Source: Metarhizium brunneum
Lineage: Eukaryota > Ascomycota > Sordariomycetes > Hypocreales > Clavicipitaceae
NCBI RefSeq assembly: GCF_013426205.1
Contig: NC_089423.1
Location: 62,001-126,000 of the forward strand
Length of the DNA stretch: 64,000 nt
Reading direction: 5' to 3'
In this document: positions 33,743 to 47,193 of the stretch, piece by piece
How the letters are laid out: every line of letters begins with the position of its first letter
Numbering within the stretch: position 1 is the stretch's first letter
The notes under the pieces: generated by a model
The model's input: only the letters and a program-made list of their open reading frames with translations
The model's database searches: none
Told to the model about the DNA's origin: nothing
Program-made: the position numbers and the translations under genes

Positions 33743-36564
33743 GTTTGCCCGTACTTCCAAACATGGCAATATCGCCGGCAGAGAGGAGGGAACATGTGCA
33801 GCATGCGAGGGGGACGCAGGTTTGTATTGGAGAGCAGTGGCGGGTTGTCACGACTCAAGACTCACCATTCTCAAACCACGTGGCGCCGTCCGTCTCCCGT
33901 CTCCGCCACTTTCACACCTTGCCCGAAGTGAATGCGGAGTTAAAATCGTTGCAGAAGCGGGTGGCCGTTGCTGGTGGCACATCACCTCAGTTGAGTAGGG
34001 GGGTGGTTGCTGGTTGTTTCACCAACACCCCAGACCAGACACTTTAAGTGACATAGTGGCTGATCTCCTACATATACCCGGGGCCATTGCGCCAAGGGCT
34101 CGTAAAGCGTTCACTGGCCTTGGCTAAGCAAAATATGTATAAATACACTCGCCACTTGGACTATTCTAAAACCCAATTGCCCCCAGAAGCCACCGAGATG
34201 ACCTTCCTTCTCTCCTCTTCAGCTTGCTACGGAAAACGCGCCGACATCGGCGCATCCGATTTGGCTAATGGCATACGTGGCGCTACAACTAGCCAACTTA
34301 TTCCCCCAGGTGCCATGGCCAACGACCAGGATTCCCTCTAGCTGCACACCAAACGTCACCTTCTATGGGGCTGTGATCTTCCGATCCCATCTCCTTAATC
34401 CACTACGCTGTCGAATCGATCGTACTGCAAGCTCCATAGACATTGCAGGCCACATCGGGGTCCAAGAAGACGCTATTTGAAAGGCTTTTTGCTCCTCGTG
34501 AGTTGCAGATCAACGTGACTAGTAGATCAAGATGGCAGAGTCCCGTCTCCCAAGCCGAATTCACCTGTCTTCTCCTGTGCCCAGAAGGGAGCAGGTGCCT
34601 TGCGCGACAATGGCGGGATAGATAGTTCCATTCTTCGATTGTCCAGTTTTGCCACTAGACAAGTAAAGCCGCTGTGAGAGCTGCGTGGCTCTGGCCTGCG
34701 ACATCATGAAGAGCACAATACGCTGGCAAGTAGCGGATAGCCGTGCCTAAGGATGTGGGACGAAAATCAGGGTTGTGTGGGCGAGGCTGGATATTTGCCG
34801 ACATGAGGAAAGCCATACATCGCCTTGAACGCGACCTATGTTTGGAGGGCTGCATTTTCCGTAGAAAACACGTAGAATAGCTGGTTGTTGGGGAGGGTAT
34901 ACGGAGTCGCATGTGAATGTGTCGTGCGGAAGTGTGGGATGGCCTATGGTAGTTTTACAATGGTAAACGTTGTCTGGTTGTATTACTGTGGCAACGGTAT
35001 TCTGAAACTTGAACAATAATATCTGTGTTGCCTTTGCAATTCGCATGCTCTCTTTCAACCCAACCGAGTTCCAGTGTGAGGGACCACGGAAGGGGTCTGC
35101 GAGCGAAGTCACAAGAGCTTAAGTGTGCAAATAATAAGCATGTATTAAATAAAGCTAATAAAGAGAGACTTTTTTGTGTGTGTCAAGGAGAGAAAAGGTA
35201 GCTAAAGTGTACAGGCGTAGCAGTAGGCTTTGTAGTGCCTGGCCTGGCACGTGACTGTGGGTCCCATCATCCAGAGGCTCTTGTCGCCGCGGCTGAGCTT
35301 CTCCCCGCTGTTCATTTCTCTATGCACAATTGAGTCTTACCAGGTCACCCACCGATTTTGTGGCATCCAGACTGCCAACGAGCAAGTTATTCATACTATC
35401 TATTATCAAATGACTATCCAGTAGGACCAATTTGTCTGCAAGGCTCAAATTAGCGTCTCAGAATCGAACTTGACTATACGGTTCAAGGTATAAGCTTGAT
35501 CGCAAAACGTACGAGCCACGGCGTTTTTGTCCAATGCAAAGGTGGCATTTTCGAAGCCTTTCTATTTCCAACTATATTAAAGGCCTGAATTCTCTCTGTC
35601 GATGGATCCAATCAAGGACCAATTTCACATTGAATAACATCTCTAGCTGCCAAATGGGGACAGAGACTATCAGGGGGATTATAACTTCGCCGCAAGGGAT
35701 CGAGGGAACTTGAAGATTTGGACACAGGGCACAGAGGTGGCTTTCGCGTAGCATATTAAGTGTCAGTAGTAGGACATGTGGCTATTGGGATTGCCATGCC
35801 CCGACCAATGTTGAGCACACTTCAGCCTTGACAATGCTGGCAACTCCGCTGGGCTGAAACACTCTCGTAGCTACCTGGGTGCCGCGTCCCAATCTTAGGG
35901 GTATAGAGATACCAAAGAGCCCCGACGCTCTGTTTCTGAGCAAGGGGCAAGCGCGACGACTATGATTAGCACATTCTTGTTAATCCATGTAAGAACTAAA
36001 CCGGCCGCCACTCATGAGAATGTAGCTTGTATGAGCCACGAGCCTTTTTGTTATAGGCTGTAACCTCTGCCTTGCCTGAGGCTCGCGCCCTTGCACCCAA
36101 TAATCCCAACTTCTTCTCAAGACATGTCAGTAGTAGGGGTTGGTGCCCATCGACTAGCGGCTACTCCTTCTAGCAAGCACTTGAGCTCGGTAACATCGGT
36201 ACATATAATGACCAATCGATTGCTAAACCAAGTGGAGCCCGTCACAGTAGGGCTTGCCTCATCTGTCTGTGGGCCATCTAGATACTCGGCTGTAAAGACA
36301 ACGTTTGATCTCTTGGTGAAACCGGATCCGAAACTCCTGGTACCATAGCTCTGCTACTGTTTGGAACTCACGTTGCTTGCTCATGTGTACCTCAAAATCT
36401 AACTACTTCCCTAATTAAAGCAAGTTCTCATTCTCGTCTTGTCTTTTCTTCTTCTTCTTGTATCGGCTGGCCCGCAGTTCAAGTCTCTCTATGCAGAGGT
36501 AATCTTCCCTATTGTTATTTTTTATACTATTATTTCATGCAGCACTTAACTGGTACTTTCAAAA
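33743..36564. other. 2.8-kb intergenic region
   Basis: Only short frames. The longest is minus-strand 34747-35112 (121 codons, unknown, no clear start). None has an identifiable domain, and overlapping frames are equally long. Pyrimidine-rich CTTCTTCTTCTTG at 36448-36460 precedes the next gene. Confidence 0.45.
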
Positions 36565-37712
36565 ATGTTCAAACCAAAAGGAACTGGCTTCTTGGTCCTA
36601 TGTGCTCTCTTAATCCTCTGCATATGCTTTGGTGAGGCCGCTCCTCAGCGTAAACAAGGCAAACAAAGTGGTAATAAAGGCGGCAAGGGCGGCGGCAATG
36701 GCGGCGGTAATGGCGGCGGCAATACAAAACAAACACTGCAGCAACAGGCGGCCCAGAAACCGGGAGGCATTTCCAAGGCCCAAGATGGTTCCGTCATTCT
36801 TGATAAAACCGTCAAGATTAAGTAAGAGCACTCGCGTCTTGAAGCTTTGTAATATAGTTGCAACCCAGCTAACCAAGACGAATCAGTGGCCTTAATATCA
36901 GATATAAAGTCAGCGCCCCTGCCGACCAATTCAAAGCAGCCTCTGGCGTGAAGAGTGGCAATGCTGCTCGTGCTGCGGATACCGAAGGCACGATTGGCAT
37001 GAATGTGTTGCTTCATGGTGATGGGGGCGACTCGTTTTTTGACTTTCCCAACGAAGGCGTCAATGCCAATCTGATGGGCGTTGCAGTCCTTGCCCCGGAC
37101 AAAAACCTCAAATGGGGTGGTGCTAACCAGGGAAAGCAGCAAAGGTCCCAAGGGGTCCCTCATTCCAAAGCTGTTGCCGATCTTATCACCCAAGAGCTCC
37201 CCAAAATGGTCGCATTTAATCAGTCAAATGTCTGGTTCACCGGCGTTAGTGGTGGTGCTCTCACGCTTTCCGGCTTCTTTATACCGGCCCATATGGGCCA
37301 ATTCCCAAACACGGGAGTTCTACTAAACTGCGGCGGTTTACCTCCTCAAGTCAACTTCACCCCCGAAGCTGAAGCTGCCATTTCTAATACTCGAATTCAC
37401 ACCCAGTCATCCCAGAAGGAACTCTCATCTCTACAAAAAACCATTCCTGCGGCGGTCAAGGCGTATGAAGACGAGGCTAGGAAAGCACGCTTGAATACCC
37501 AGCAGATTAACGCACTTCAGACGGTGGACAACACTCCAAGTGGTGGCCATTGTGACTTCGACGGGAAAGGTTTTACCAGTGGTGTAAAATCTGTAGTCAC
37601 TAAATTCGACCAAATCATGTTTCCCCAAGGTAATGGTCAGGTTAATGGAGTCGATGTGAAGACAGGAGTGATAGGGAACGAAGCGCTGAGATTCACCGGC
37701 AGTGGTCGGTAA
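36565..37712 (+). CDS. secreted protein with GxSGG motif (alpha/beta-hydrolase-like)
   Basis: Two exons, 36565-36821 and 36902-37712, joined by an 80-nt intron with branch GCTAACC, give 355 residues. The N-terminus is a signal peptide (GFLVLCALLILCICFGEA) followed by a basic Gly/Asn-rich linker with GGGN repeats. The mature part contains VWFTGVSGGALTLSGFF, which fits a nucleophile elbow GxSxG (Ser about 226), then a Cys-Gly-Gly loop. His appears in SGGHCDFDG near the C-terminus and could complete a triad. Similar fungal secreted proteins are mostly annotated as hypothetical. Hydrolase activity is an inference from the motif. The gene stands alone. Confidence 0.75.
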
Positions 37713-38701
37713 AACAAGCGTATTTACAGATATGGGTATATTTATTATGCAGTATGTAGGCACTTGGATATGACATTACTGTAATGAGTTTTAGGGAAAT
37801 TAGTTACAATTATAGTCAGGTATGCCAGGTCGTTAGGTAGTTCGATGCCTATATATTCTAAATGATAACAGACATGAAATTCTAGAGGGCTAGATGGGAA
37901 CCTTGACCTCAATTTGTGTCGTCTGTAAGCTAAGATATTGCGACACACGTACGACATATGATGTCTGGTGCCCTTTCACATTCCAGTTTGTGTTTCCTAA
38001 CCGTAGCTCTCGCTAATCGCTAAAGAGATGTACGTCTCGGTACGCTCGTCTCCAAACGCTGGCCGATACTGATGTCTCACAAGCCTATTACATATTCTCC
38101 ATGGCTACGAGGGTCTCTGCCGACTCCTTGCATTTGTAATTCTCCGGGAATTTGAACTACTGTGACTTGGTGATTCCACACCAACGTATATGGCTACGTT
38201 GATCTGGCGATAGATGCGTATCAAATTATAATGCGATGTGCACACAGCGCCGAATGAACAAATTCTTCTTCCCAACCCACTTTCACTTCTCTTCTCATAC
38301 CTCTTGTACAAAAAAGGCCTTTTTAGCGAGTGACGTTACAGTCTATTTCTCGGGCGGGCATGAAAAGGGAACCTTTAATAAAACACAACAAGTCAGGCTA
38401 TATCTGCTTGAAAGCGCCGAGGTTACTAGATTTCCAGGAAATACCAGTCGACCCTAGTGGCGATAAGATCATGGACACCTTTTAATGGGCTATAGGTAAG
38501 CAACTCATCAGAGTGCGTACATAACATGACTGAACTTAATTTATATTGCAGGCCTACATCTAGTTCTGTCTCGGCTTCCTTAATTAAAATTAGTTTTATT
38601 CGAATAGTACAGATAAGCGACGAAGGGAACAACTAAGTGATGGCTATACGAAGCCAGACGGCCGTAGCGGGCGACTGCCAACTCATGCTATCCCGTCCAC
38701 A
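37713..38701. other. intergenic, convergent 3' ends
   Basis: About 1 kb between the secreted-protein and Egh16-like genes. Short frames only. Confidence 0.5.
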
Positions 38702-39868
38702 TTAATGGCTCTTGCTGCTGCCAATTTCCATGCGCTTCTGGAGACGATAGGCAATAGCACGCTTGCGGCTCTCCTGGCTCTGCGTGAAAGCGGCACTGCC
38801 GCCAAAAGGACCAGCGCCGGCGGTATTGCGCACACGAACAATGCACACGCCTTTGACGCCGGCAACCTCTCCATTACATGTCATGCCCGCGGGCATCTGG
38901 ACCTGGACGGGGTGATCAGTATTCGTTATCGAGCTAATACCGGCAGAGCCGGGGATGTCACGAATGACGGATGCCGGCTGGAACGCGCTGGCATCAGAGC
39001 CGCCGGAGGTGCAGTCGATGGCAGCATCGAGAGGGCCGGCGCCATCTTCATTGATCTAAATGAATGGGAATCGTCAGCGCCAGAATTGGTATGGCTTTTA
39101 GAATGGAAATTGGGCTACCGACCTGGTGATAGATCAAGTTGATGACGCCCTCGTCGTTACACGTGGGAAGCCCAGTTTCCGCACCCTGGCCGCGCATATC
39201 GCCATTCAAAGTCTCACTGCGATAAATCTTGGAGGACTTCTTGTTTACGCCCTTGGCTTTCCCCTTGGCTTTGCCTTTGCCTTTTGCTTTTCCCACGCCG
39301 TAGGGAGGCTTCTTGTTCTTGGGCTTGCTTTTGCCCGCGCCATCATAAGGCGTCATGGGGCTGACCACGTCATTGCTCTCGCCTTTGAAGAGCTCGGCAG
39401 CCTGGCGATTGTACTCTTGGCGGCGTTGCTCGGGAGTCATAAAGCTATTGTCTTCGCTTGGCACCACGCCAATGGTTCCCAAGGCTCCATCGGGGCGCTT
39501 GTTGACGGGAGCCGGTCCGCCGGTGCCCATGAAGTTGGCGACAACAGCAGAGGCATTGACACTGCCATGCCCTTGGGTTTGGCCCAACGGACCGCATTTG
39601 CCAAGTTTGATTTGGACATCGCGGATAATGGCTGTGTCCGCTTGCGAGCCACAGGGATTGTTTGTACAGTCGCGGGGAGTGCCGTCGGCAACTTTTCGCA
39701 GCTGTTAGTGCATGAAACGGGAGGATAATCTGAAAAGTGGCAAAAGAAAAGGGGCTCACCAGTTAAACCTGGCATGGAAACTCCATTGGCGCCCTCGATG
39801 GATCGGATTAGGCCGTGGCCGGAGACGCGGGCAGCGAGAGAGGCAGCGAAGACAATGGAGTAGCGCAT
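38702..39868 (-). CDS. Egh16/GAS1-like secreted protein
   Basis: Three exons, 39760-39868, 39123-39691 and 38702-39055, give 343 residues in perfect phase. A signal peptide (MRYSIVFAASLAARVSGHG) leads into the family start GLIRSIEGANGVSMPGLT. Next come VADGTPRDCTNNPCGSQADT, PLGQTQGHGSVNASAVVANF and, near the end, INEDGAGPLDAAIDC and CIVRVRN. These are the landmarks of the Egh16H/MAS family, secreted proteins produced in appressoria and infection structures of Blumeria, Magnaporthe and insect-pathogenic Hypocreales. The middle carries a Lys/Gly-rich repeat (GKGKAKGKAKG) that is unusually basic. Conserved Cys residues are kept. The biochemical role of the family is unknown. Confidence 0.88.
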
Positions 39869-42494
39869 TTTGGTAACGATTGGTGGTTCAGAAGAAGACA
39901 CTGAGCCTGGTGAGAAAAAAAGACAGAAAGAAGGAATGAGTGAGTGCTGTTTAAAGAATGAATTGGTGACGGTTGATAAAGAATAAATATGTTGAGAATT
40001 TGGAGCCGTTTGTTGGATTATATAGCTCGTGGACGTTGTAGCAGCGCAACAGACTCGATATAGATTTCCCACGTCGACCAAGTCGACTTACATGCTTGGT
40101 GCCCGCATTGGCTAGTGCCACCGTTAGAGGTGACAATAATTAGCTAGGATTCCTATCCCGCGACTACACCGCGGTGAGAGTGAAGTTTGCGCTTGGACGT
40201 CGATCATCGGTCCGGAAATATGCCATCGTTTGAAAGGACCATGGAAAAATACAATAAAGGCGAGGGCAGAAAAGACCCAGAAATTTCCTCCAGCCCGATA
40301 TACAAGCACTGGAATAGGGATAGAGAAGCTCGCGGCGAGTCCCCTGAAACAATAACGATCAGACCTCCGTGAGAGCTGATTGCTGGGTGCCTTCTTATCC
40401 TGGCTTGGTTCGTCGCTTGCCATAACTGACCTGCACAGATAGGCCTATTTGAGGCAGTATGGAGGTTTTCTTACGCACGGCGTTGTCTAGGGGCTATTTG
40501 GCGGTTATGAAGTCCTGTCTAGAGAGAAATTCCACTTCGATTGATGATTGACAGACTCAAACACTCGGATGAGAGGGACACAAGTTCAAAGATACATGGA
40601 ATTTGTGGATGGTATGAGGTTTCATTACTAAAAGCTGTATTATGTGGCTCTACATTGGGCAGTTTAAAGCACCACACCTGTACCGGAAGTTCAAACTTGT
40701 CGATTGAAGCATATCCCGTAGATGAAGTAGTTGGGGCATGGAGGCAGCCGTTGTTCACCGTTTTTCTTGACGCCAAAATTCCACGGTGACAAAAGTGGAA
40801 TAGGGCCAAGCTTCTTGAAGCTAGTAGATTTCTTTTTCGGTTAGGAGAGCTTGGTGAATAGTGTCAAAAAGTCGATGCACACCCTTTCATGAGTTTTCCC
40901 GACCGTCGCCCGTTTCCACTTGGCAGCATTCAGGTCAAGAGACTAGTAGCGGTTGTTGAGAGGTTCTGTGAGGCTCCCCTGTTGCTCGTCGAAGTGTCAA
41001 GGAGCACAGTCTTGGTAACCTGAAGTAGAGCTAAGCATGGCTCAATTCAGGCTATATTGAAGAGCTCCATTCCATTGGCTTGAGACAGGCTGGGGTCTTC
41101 GTTCTCAGTTATGGGGGAGCCTTTCCTGAAACCAGCCCTGTGCTAGACATGGGACTTGGTTTTGTGGCGTCAAGTTGCTTCCTAGGCTGACATGTCGAAA
41201 TTTGTTCCGTTGACAAGACAGCTGACAAGTGTATAGCCGCCCAGCCTTGGATGCAGTATGTACTTACGTAGCATGGTGAAGATTAGATTCAAACATGTTG
41301 CCATGTACCTCTGCGCTTGTGATTAAAGGTATAGACGAGGATGACATGGACATTATTCTTTCCTAGAATGGTTCGAATTTGAATCCAATCGTCTTTGGTG
41401 ACGTTTCATCGAGTTGCACCGACCAGGCATCAACAAGTGCCGGGCCAGAGACTGACTAGAGCCACCGCGTGCCAAACTGTCAATAGTCGGTTCTGGTCTG
41501 GTTCGTTCCGGGGCTGTGTGGAATAAGGTTCAATGGGTACGGGGAATGGCTTCGTTCCCTTTTTTGCGACGCAACAAAAGGTCAACGGCTCTAGCTAGCC
41601 GATGCTGAGTGGATCCGCAATGAAGCTGTAATTAGACCAGCTGGAAAAGAAGGTTCGGGAAACGAAACACGACAGGGGCCATTGGGCAATAAAACGATGG
41701 CTGCAACTAGTCAACTCGGTGCGCACATAGATCGACCCCAGATCTGCATCCAGTCACCTTCCACTGACACCGCTAGCACCAGTCCCTGCCCCGTAATTCA
41801 TCAAAAATATTGTGCCGACAAGGCCGCTAAAGCTGGATTTAGTTAATTCGTTCATCATTGATCACGTAGCGTCATGTGGTGAGTTCTGTGAACAAATGCC
41901 CCCGCCCTGTGCAATCTTCCCGAATATCGCTCAGCCCTAATGTTCCTCCAGTGCCGCTTCTTATTTATTTTTAACCCTCATTCCAACAGAATTCCGGAGG
42001 GTAAGTCTATACTCTCGAAGCCACCGGGGATGCAACGCCCGTGCTCCGTCGCAGCACAATGCAGCCCAGACTGGGATACTCTTTGACGTCAGAAGTTCCA
42101 AGTGGCTGGTCATTCGCGTAATAACACCCTTTCCTAGTTGATGTTGTTAGGTTGAAGATAATCTTGGGTAAAGTAGATTGTCTTCACTTCTCTCTCAAAT
42201 CGCATCATCTCTCATAGAGAGCATACAGGTCGTAATCATGGTAACTCTCCCCATGATTCGAGACAAGCACCCTTAATAAGAGTGCTATATTCGGGAGCTG
42301 TGCGGTACGGTTACTGTCTTGTCGATATGAATGGAAGAAATTCTGGTGTCTGGAAACGACACGATCGAATCACATTCTTCCGTCTGAGAAGTGGTTTCCT
42401 TGGCGTTGGCAAAATACCGATTATGCCCGTGGGGCAATAATCTGTCCACACTTTCCAAGGATGGAACACTTTGCCGCTCAATGTGTGTATTGGT
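39869..42494. other. 2.6-kb intergenic region
   Basis: Nothing recognised. Short frames at 40187-40372 and 40519-40809 have partners on the other strand. TAAAGAATAAATATG near 39977-39991 is a possible TATA region for the Egh16-like gene. Confidence 0.45.
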
Positions 42495-43727
42495 TCAGGT
42501 TGGGGTAGACAAGGTAGGGGGCATCGGTCGTGTTCTAGTTTGCCGCGGTTCGACTGCGGGCAACGATGTGACGTCTGTAATTTGACTTCTCGGTCCGGAG
42601 GGTTCTCTGTCTCTAACAAAACTCAAAAATGCCCTGAAATTTCTCATAATAATCAAGGGGTGACTTTTTCTTAGATGCCGGGTCAATAATGATATTGCGG
42701 GAAGACAGATGCATAACAAAGTAATGGGAGCCTCGACCGACACCCAGTAACCGAGACGAACTACTGAGTCTGCAGGTACAAGTACAGTCAATACTATTGA
42801 CCAGACATTTCCAACAGAGTAGAACGTACATGTTATATCCAAGTTAAGGGAGGTACTAGCCTTCAGAGCGGTAATCATGCGGCCGACCGACGCAATAATA
42901 ACACTGGTGATGTTCAGCAGACGCCTAGAGTTTAAAGAGGTTTCCTTCGTGCCGGCTCACCAGTATCCGAGGACGAATATACCGGTCACGCCTACCTTGC
43001 GCGCCCGGGTCATTTTCAGGGCCCAGATTTTCGGCAACGGCAAGACCAAGATGATAAAGTCGATGCACGCGCTGGGAACAGCACTGCTAATCCACAGAGC
43101 GCTCGTCGGGCCGCAGCTCAGCGGCTGGCTCCATCCCTTCTCGACCGGGTTGCACATGAAGACGGTACCAAAGGTCACGCCCAATAGCCAGGCGGCGTTG
43201 AGGAGGTGAGTGGTGGCAATGGCGTAGTTGAAGCACCTTGTATTCGCGTGCCAGGAAAAGATTCGGGAGAGAAAGAGTAGTGCTGAGCACTTGGTGAAGA
43301 ACAAGCCAAAGTTGTACATGTAGTACAGGGCATAAAGGAGTCTCAGAAAAATGGCAACCTTGTCTGGCGGCACAAATTGAATATGGCGGCCGAGCCCGTG
43401 GTACAGCATGGCAAATATTATGCCGCATAGGCCGAGAATAAAGGGCTAGAGACCAGGTTCAAGGTCAGTGACGTGTGTACTATCATTGCATATAGCTTCT
43501 TGTTTGCAGACACGTACCATGGCAGCTAATGCAGCCCAGTCATCCCACCAGAAACGGGAGACATGGGAACCGCCAAGCCCATCCGGGGCCCTCTGAATGC
43601 TACGGGACCAGAAGCGTAGAGATATCGTCGTGATGCTACCGATAGTGACAATAATGACAAATGCTCTGCTGCCTCCGGAGGCATCGTCCATGGCGGCAGC
43701 CGATGGTGACGGGGTCGATTGAGACAT
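42495..43727 (-). CDS. rhodopsin-domain integral membrane protein (PTH11-type), no. 2
   Basis: Four exons, 43518-43727, 42961-43445, 42830-42903 and 42495-42769, give 347 residues. Landmarks: FWWDDWAALAAM at the first joint, YYMYNFGLFFTKCSALLFL, CNPVEKGW and a Cys-Gly pair in the second extracellular loop, CIDFIILVLPLPKIWALK, ASVGRMITA, and VRLGYWVSVEAPITLLCICLP. These follow the fungal rhodopsin-domain family closely. The exon joints are confirmed by uninterrupted family motifs across each. The C-terminal tail is short and Ser/Pro-rich. Role unknown; relatives act as putative receptors. It shares its family, though not close sequence, with the gene at 32503-33742. Confidence 0.87.
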
Positions 43728-44794
43728 GGCGACGCTCGCTGCCTAGCATCATTGTCGACTCTTCCGTATCCGTTTTCAGGGTCGAAGCTTATATACCTCG
43801 ATATCTTGAATTATTTCTTTGGTCTGGTCGCCATGCCGGCAGCCGTAGGTACTGGACTCTGTGTGTATTTTTGGAAACAGTTGGGTAAGCTCGATGGTGG
43901 ACGAGGGATGTGGTATGGTACCGTGGCTTTATACATAGACTCGCCTCATTCTAGATGACGTAGACTGCACTGCCAGGAGCCCCGTTGGGGCATTTCTGAC
44001 TTGCATATTTTGTGTTTCATGCTGCATCGCTTATGCTGTTGTGCGCTGTACTTCCTCTCGCGGAGAGAATGTGTCTTGGGGTTGTGCTACCGCAATTGGC
44101 GCTTATACCTGCACCTATTGGTACACTCGCATATCAGTCATGACTAACCCGTTATATGCTATATGTAGGCTGTAAGACTAGGATACCATTTGCTACCCTA
44201 CCGCTGACTGTTGGGCGTTTTGCTATTACCTGGCATTGCGCGCATCCGCCCCCAGCCTTGAGGGTCGATGTTTCAAATCGTATTCCCTCCGCCACCTCAA
44301 GGCGGCTGCACGCACACCGCCTAGATTTCACGCACATAGCTTTGATTTTGATCTATTGGTAGGCCGCGGAAAGCTGCAAATATTGCAGTATCCAAGGAGT
44401 CGCAGAGCCGACGCCTCGAATACCTGCAGGTCTCGTATGCAGCTTATGTGCCGACATACGCATCAACAATCACAACTACTAGTCATCCACACTGCTTAAA
44501 CATCTTTTTCCTTCAATTCAATCCACAAGACACCAAGCCTTAAAGTGAGAATCTCTCATAAGAGCAGTTTAAAGCCCCCCATAGTTCATACCAGGCTGGG
44601 CAGTTAAAGGGCAGGCCTTAGCTACCACGGACCACAGTTCAACTTGAACCATGTGTAATAACATTATGTGTTATAACCTCACTTAAAGCAGTTGACATGT
44701 ATAACCGTGCTCTGGAAGTCAACTACTAATCCTTCCTCAAATCTCCTATCATGGCATCGCCAATATTCATTCTCTTAGAACCCTTTGTCATCCT
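43728..44794. other. intergenic region
   Basis: About 1.1 kb upstream of rhodopsin protein no. 2 and downstream of the F-box gene. Only short frames. Confidence 0.45.
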
Positions 44795-46289
44795 TCACCA
44801 GTTCTGAAAGGAACCCTGATCGGACGCAAACAGCGCCTCCAGATAGTCGGACCAGTTCTCAGCCTCGTTATCTGGGGTATTCATATACTCCCTCTCCAAA
44901 TTCTCCTTGACTAGTGCTTCCCATCGTCCCCTCGTATTTGTCCGACAGTTTGGTGTTTCACACCAGAGAACATTCTGATTTTCTTTAGTAAAGAGCTTTT
45001 CTTTAAACTCTTTATCCATCAGACCCAGCCACCCGGGACTGGTTGGTCTTTGAATATGCCAGACATACTGAAAGGAGAGAATCACACGGCGACCTTCTAT
45101 AAGCCACGTGCATACCGCACCACACATTCGACATTCCAGTGTGGCTTGACGCTGGCACTTGCAAAAGTTGTGTTTGTTATATGGCAAGATAAGCGAACGA
45201 GAGCTAAAGCATTTACAAATGCCACGCTGGATAAAAGTCTGAATCTCTTTATCGGCAGAGATGTGTGGGCATAGCTTGTGCTCATGAAAAGCATTTAGAA
45301 CCACTTCAGAAAGCGCTCGTCGAACTGAAGCTAGAGTAGGAAAAAAGATGTAGTCATCGCTGATTTCGAGCAGGGGGAGATCCCACCCATACCCTATCTG
45401 GAATACCGAGGGATGGATAGCACTATCTTGTGCAATAAGCCGTGGGAATGCGGATCCATACCAGGAACGTGTATTATTGCGATCCGATTTAGGTTGGTGT
45501 GACTGGTTTGTGCATACGAGTGAATGCCTCGTGGCACGGTACCAGCTTGATGTGGAATCTTGACACACATCGCGCCACGTCGTGGGCCGGCACGAACGAT
45601 GGTTGCAGAGTGTAATATGTCCGAGCCGTCCGATACATTGCAGGCCGGAGCCGGCGCCGTCTTCTTCCTGGGCCTCGGGCAAGAAGAGCGCACTTGCATG
45701 TAGTCGATTACATCCATCACAGTGTCGCAACCTGCGTAGCATTTTTAACCTGCTCTCCAGAGCGCCGCTTTTCTTCAGCCGCAAGGCAGGAGGCGCAGTA
45801 TTTCTCGTGATGTAGAGAATTCGCAACAGCATTTTTTTCTGCTGCGCTCAATACATCCATTTTAAACCCGGTATAGACGCCAAATGCCCCGTAAACTTGA
45901 TGGAAGTCTTTAAGCTCTTTTGTGGCAAATAGTAACATGAATCGTGTTGAAGTCTGGCGCAGGCAGTACAACGAAGTTGCGGGTAAATAACCCATGACTT
46001 GTAGCATAATTTCGGTAGGTAATGCTGTGAGAGATGCCCTACTTGTATGCTGGTTATAGTCGTTTCGGCGAATTACCCTGTGCACCATCGCACGGATTTT
46101 GTCGGGGAGGCTGATCACAATTCGTTGTAAAGAGTTGAAACAACTATTAGCAGCTATGCCACTGAAAACTCCTTGAACAGCAACCGCAGGGGCATTAGTT
46201 CCATAACGAGGGAAACGTTTACGGTCCCCGTCAATCTCCTCGGTGAATTCTTTGAAGAAGTCTGCGTCCCTAAGTAAATAAGGCGGCAT
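44795..46289 (-). pseudogene. F-box protein gene with one-base frameshift
   Basis: The frame 46289-45717 encodes the N-terminal part with an F-box (SLTALPTEIMLQVMGYLPAT at about 87-106). It runs into a stop just after KRRSGEQVKN. The frame 45832-44795, shifted by one base, continues the protein with CDGCNRLHASALF, LGHITLCNHRSCRPTTW and WHIQRPTSPGWLGLMD. The two overlap at 45717-45832, and the switch most likely lies near the run of five A at 45733-45743. No intron can explain it. The intact protein would have about 497 residues and be a substrate receptor of an SCF ubiquitin ligase, with Cys/His pairs that might bind zinc. Either a recent pseudogene or a sequencing error in the A run. Confidence 0.75.
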
Positions 46290-47193
46290 CGTCGCGGTTA
46301 CCCGGCTTCGAGATCGAGGAGCAGCTGGTGATTTTTTGTTTGTGTGAATGTTGAACGCGAGGGTGTGGAGTCATTTTATACCCTAGGAAAAAGGGGACTT
46401 GGAATTAAGCTTTGTCTATGCTGTAAGTGTAGTCATTTTTTCTTTCGGCCAGTGCAGTGGGAAGCCTTGTTCGATTTAATGTACACACTGTTCTGCCTCT
46501 GTCTCGATTTAAAATGTTTCCGCTCACGCCTAGCGTATCAAACTAGATCCTCGGCGAGGCTTGGTGTCAACGAGTACGTCATCTACTGTGCGCGTGTTGG
46601 CGAGTACGTACTCATCTACTCGGGCCTTTTTATCTAGATGCTTGTAATTACGCTTCAAGGTTTAAGCTACAAGATGTCCGGCAAACCTACTAGCTAAGTC
46701 GTTGCTATTCAATGCAAAGGTCCACTGGCGTCATGTTCTATGGTAACTACAAACATTGTTTGTCTCAATTCCCTCGATACAAAGACGCCAGTGTCTTTCA
46801 TGGTGCGTAAGTCACTAATTGAATAGGCAGCTAGGTTGGCAAGGAAGATTCTCGTAAGAAACCTCCAAGTCGTATGTATAAGTAGACACAGTCCGTGACA
46901 GAATGAATTTCCGGTAGCCAAGTATATGATCTAGCCCAATAGCTTTTGCCTCCGCTGCTGTAAGAAGGGGCTAGTTGGCCCGCAGCATTCATTTTCTGCG
47001 TAATAATAAGATTGGCAATGAATTGCCTGTACCAAGTCGCCATACTGGCCAAATCGGACTGTCAAGAGACAGACAGGGCAGGGATGCCATCAAATAGCAA
47101 CAATGGTAAACCACGTAATTTTTGCATTACTATATAGCACTAGCATTCCGTTTCTATTCATGAGAACCCATATTTTTGTGACAGCGCCCCTTG
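46290..47193. other. intergenic region
   Basis: About 0.9 kb. A small inverted repeat ACTGGCGTC/GACGCCAGT lies at 46731-46739 and 46783-46791. No gene seen. Confidence 0.45.

Noticed and set aside
34747..35112. 121-codon minus-strand frame
   Set aside because: Could be a real small gene but has no recognisable motif or clear splice sites; not enough to call.
39126..39728. 200-codon plus-strand frame
   Set aside because: Exact antisense of the Egh16-like exon 2, whose signal peptide, Cys pattern and splice sites are convincing.
46731..46791. 9-bp inverted repeat as an operator or terminator
   Set aside because: Too short and unrelated to any gene end.
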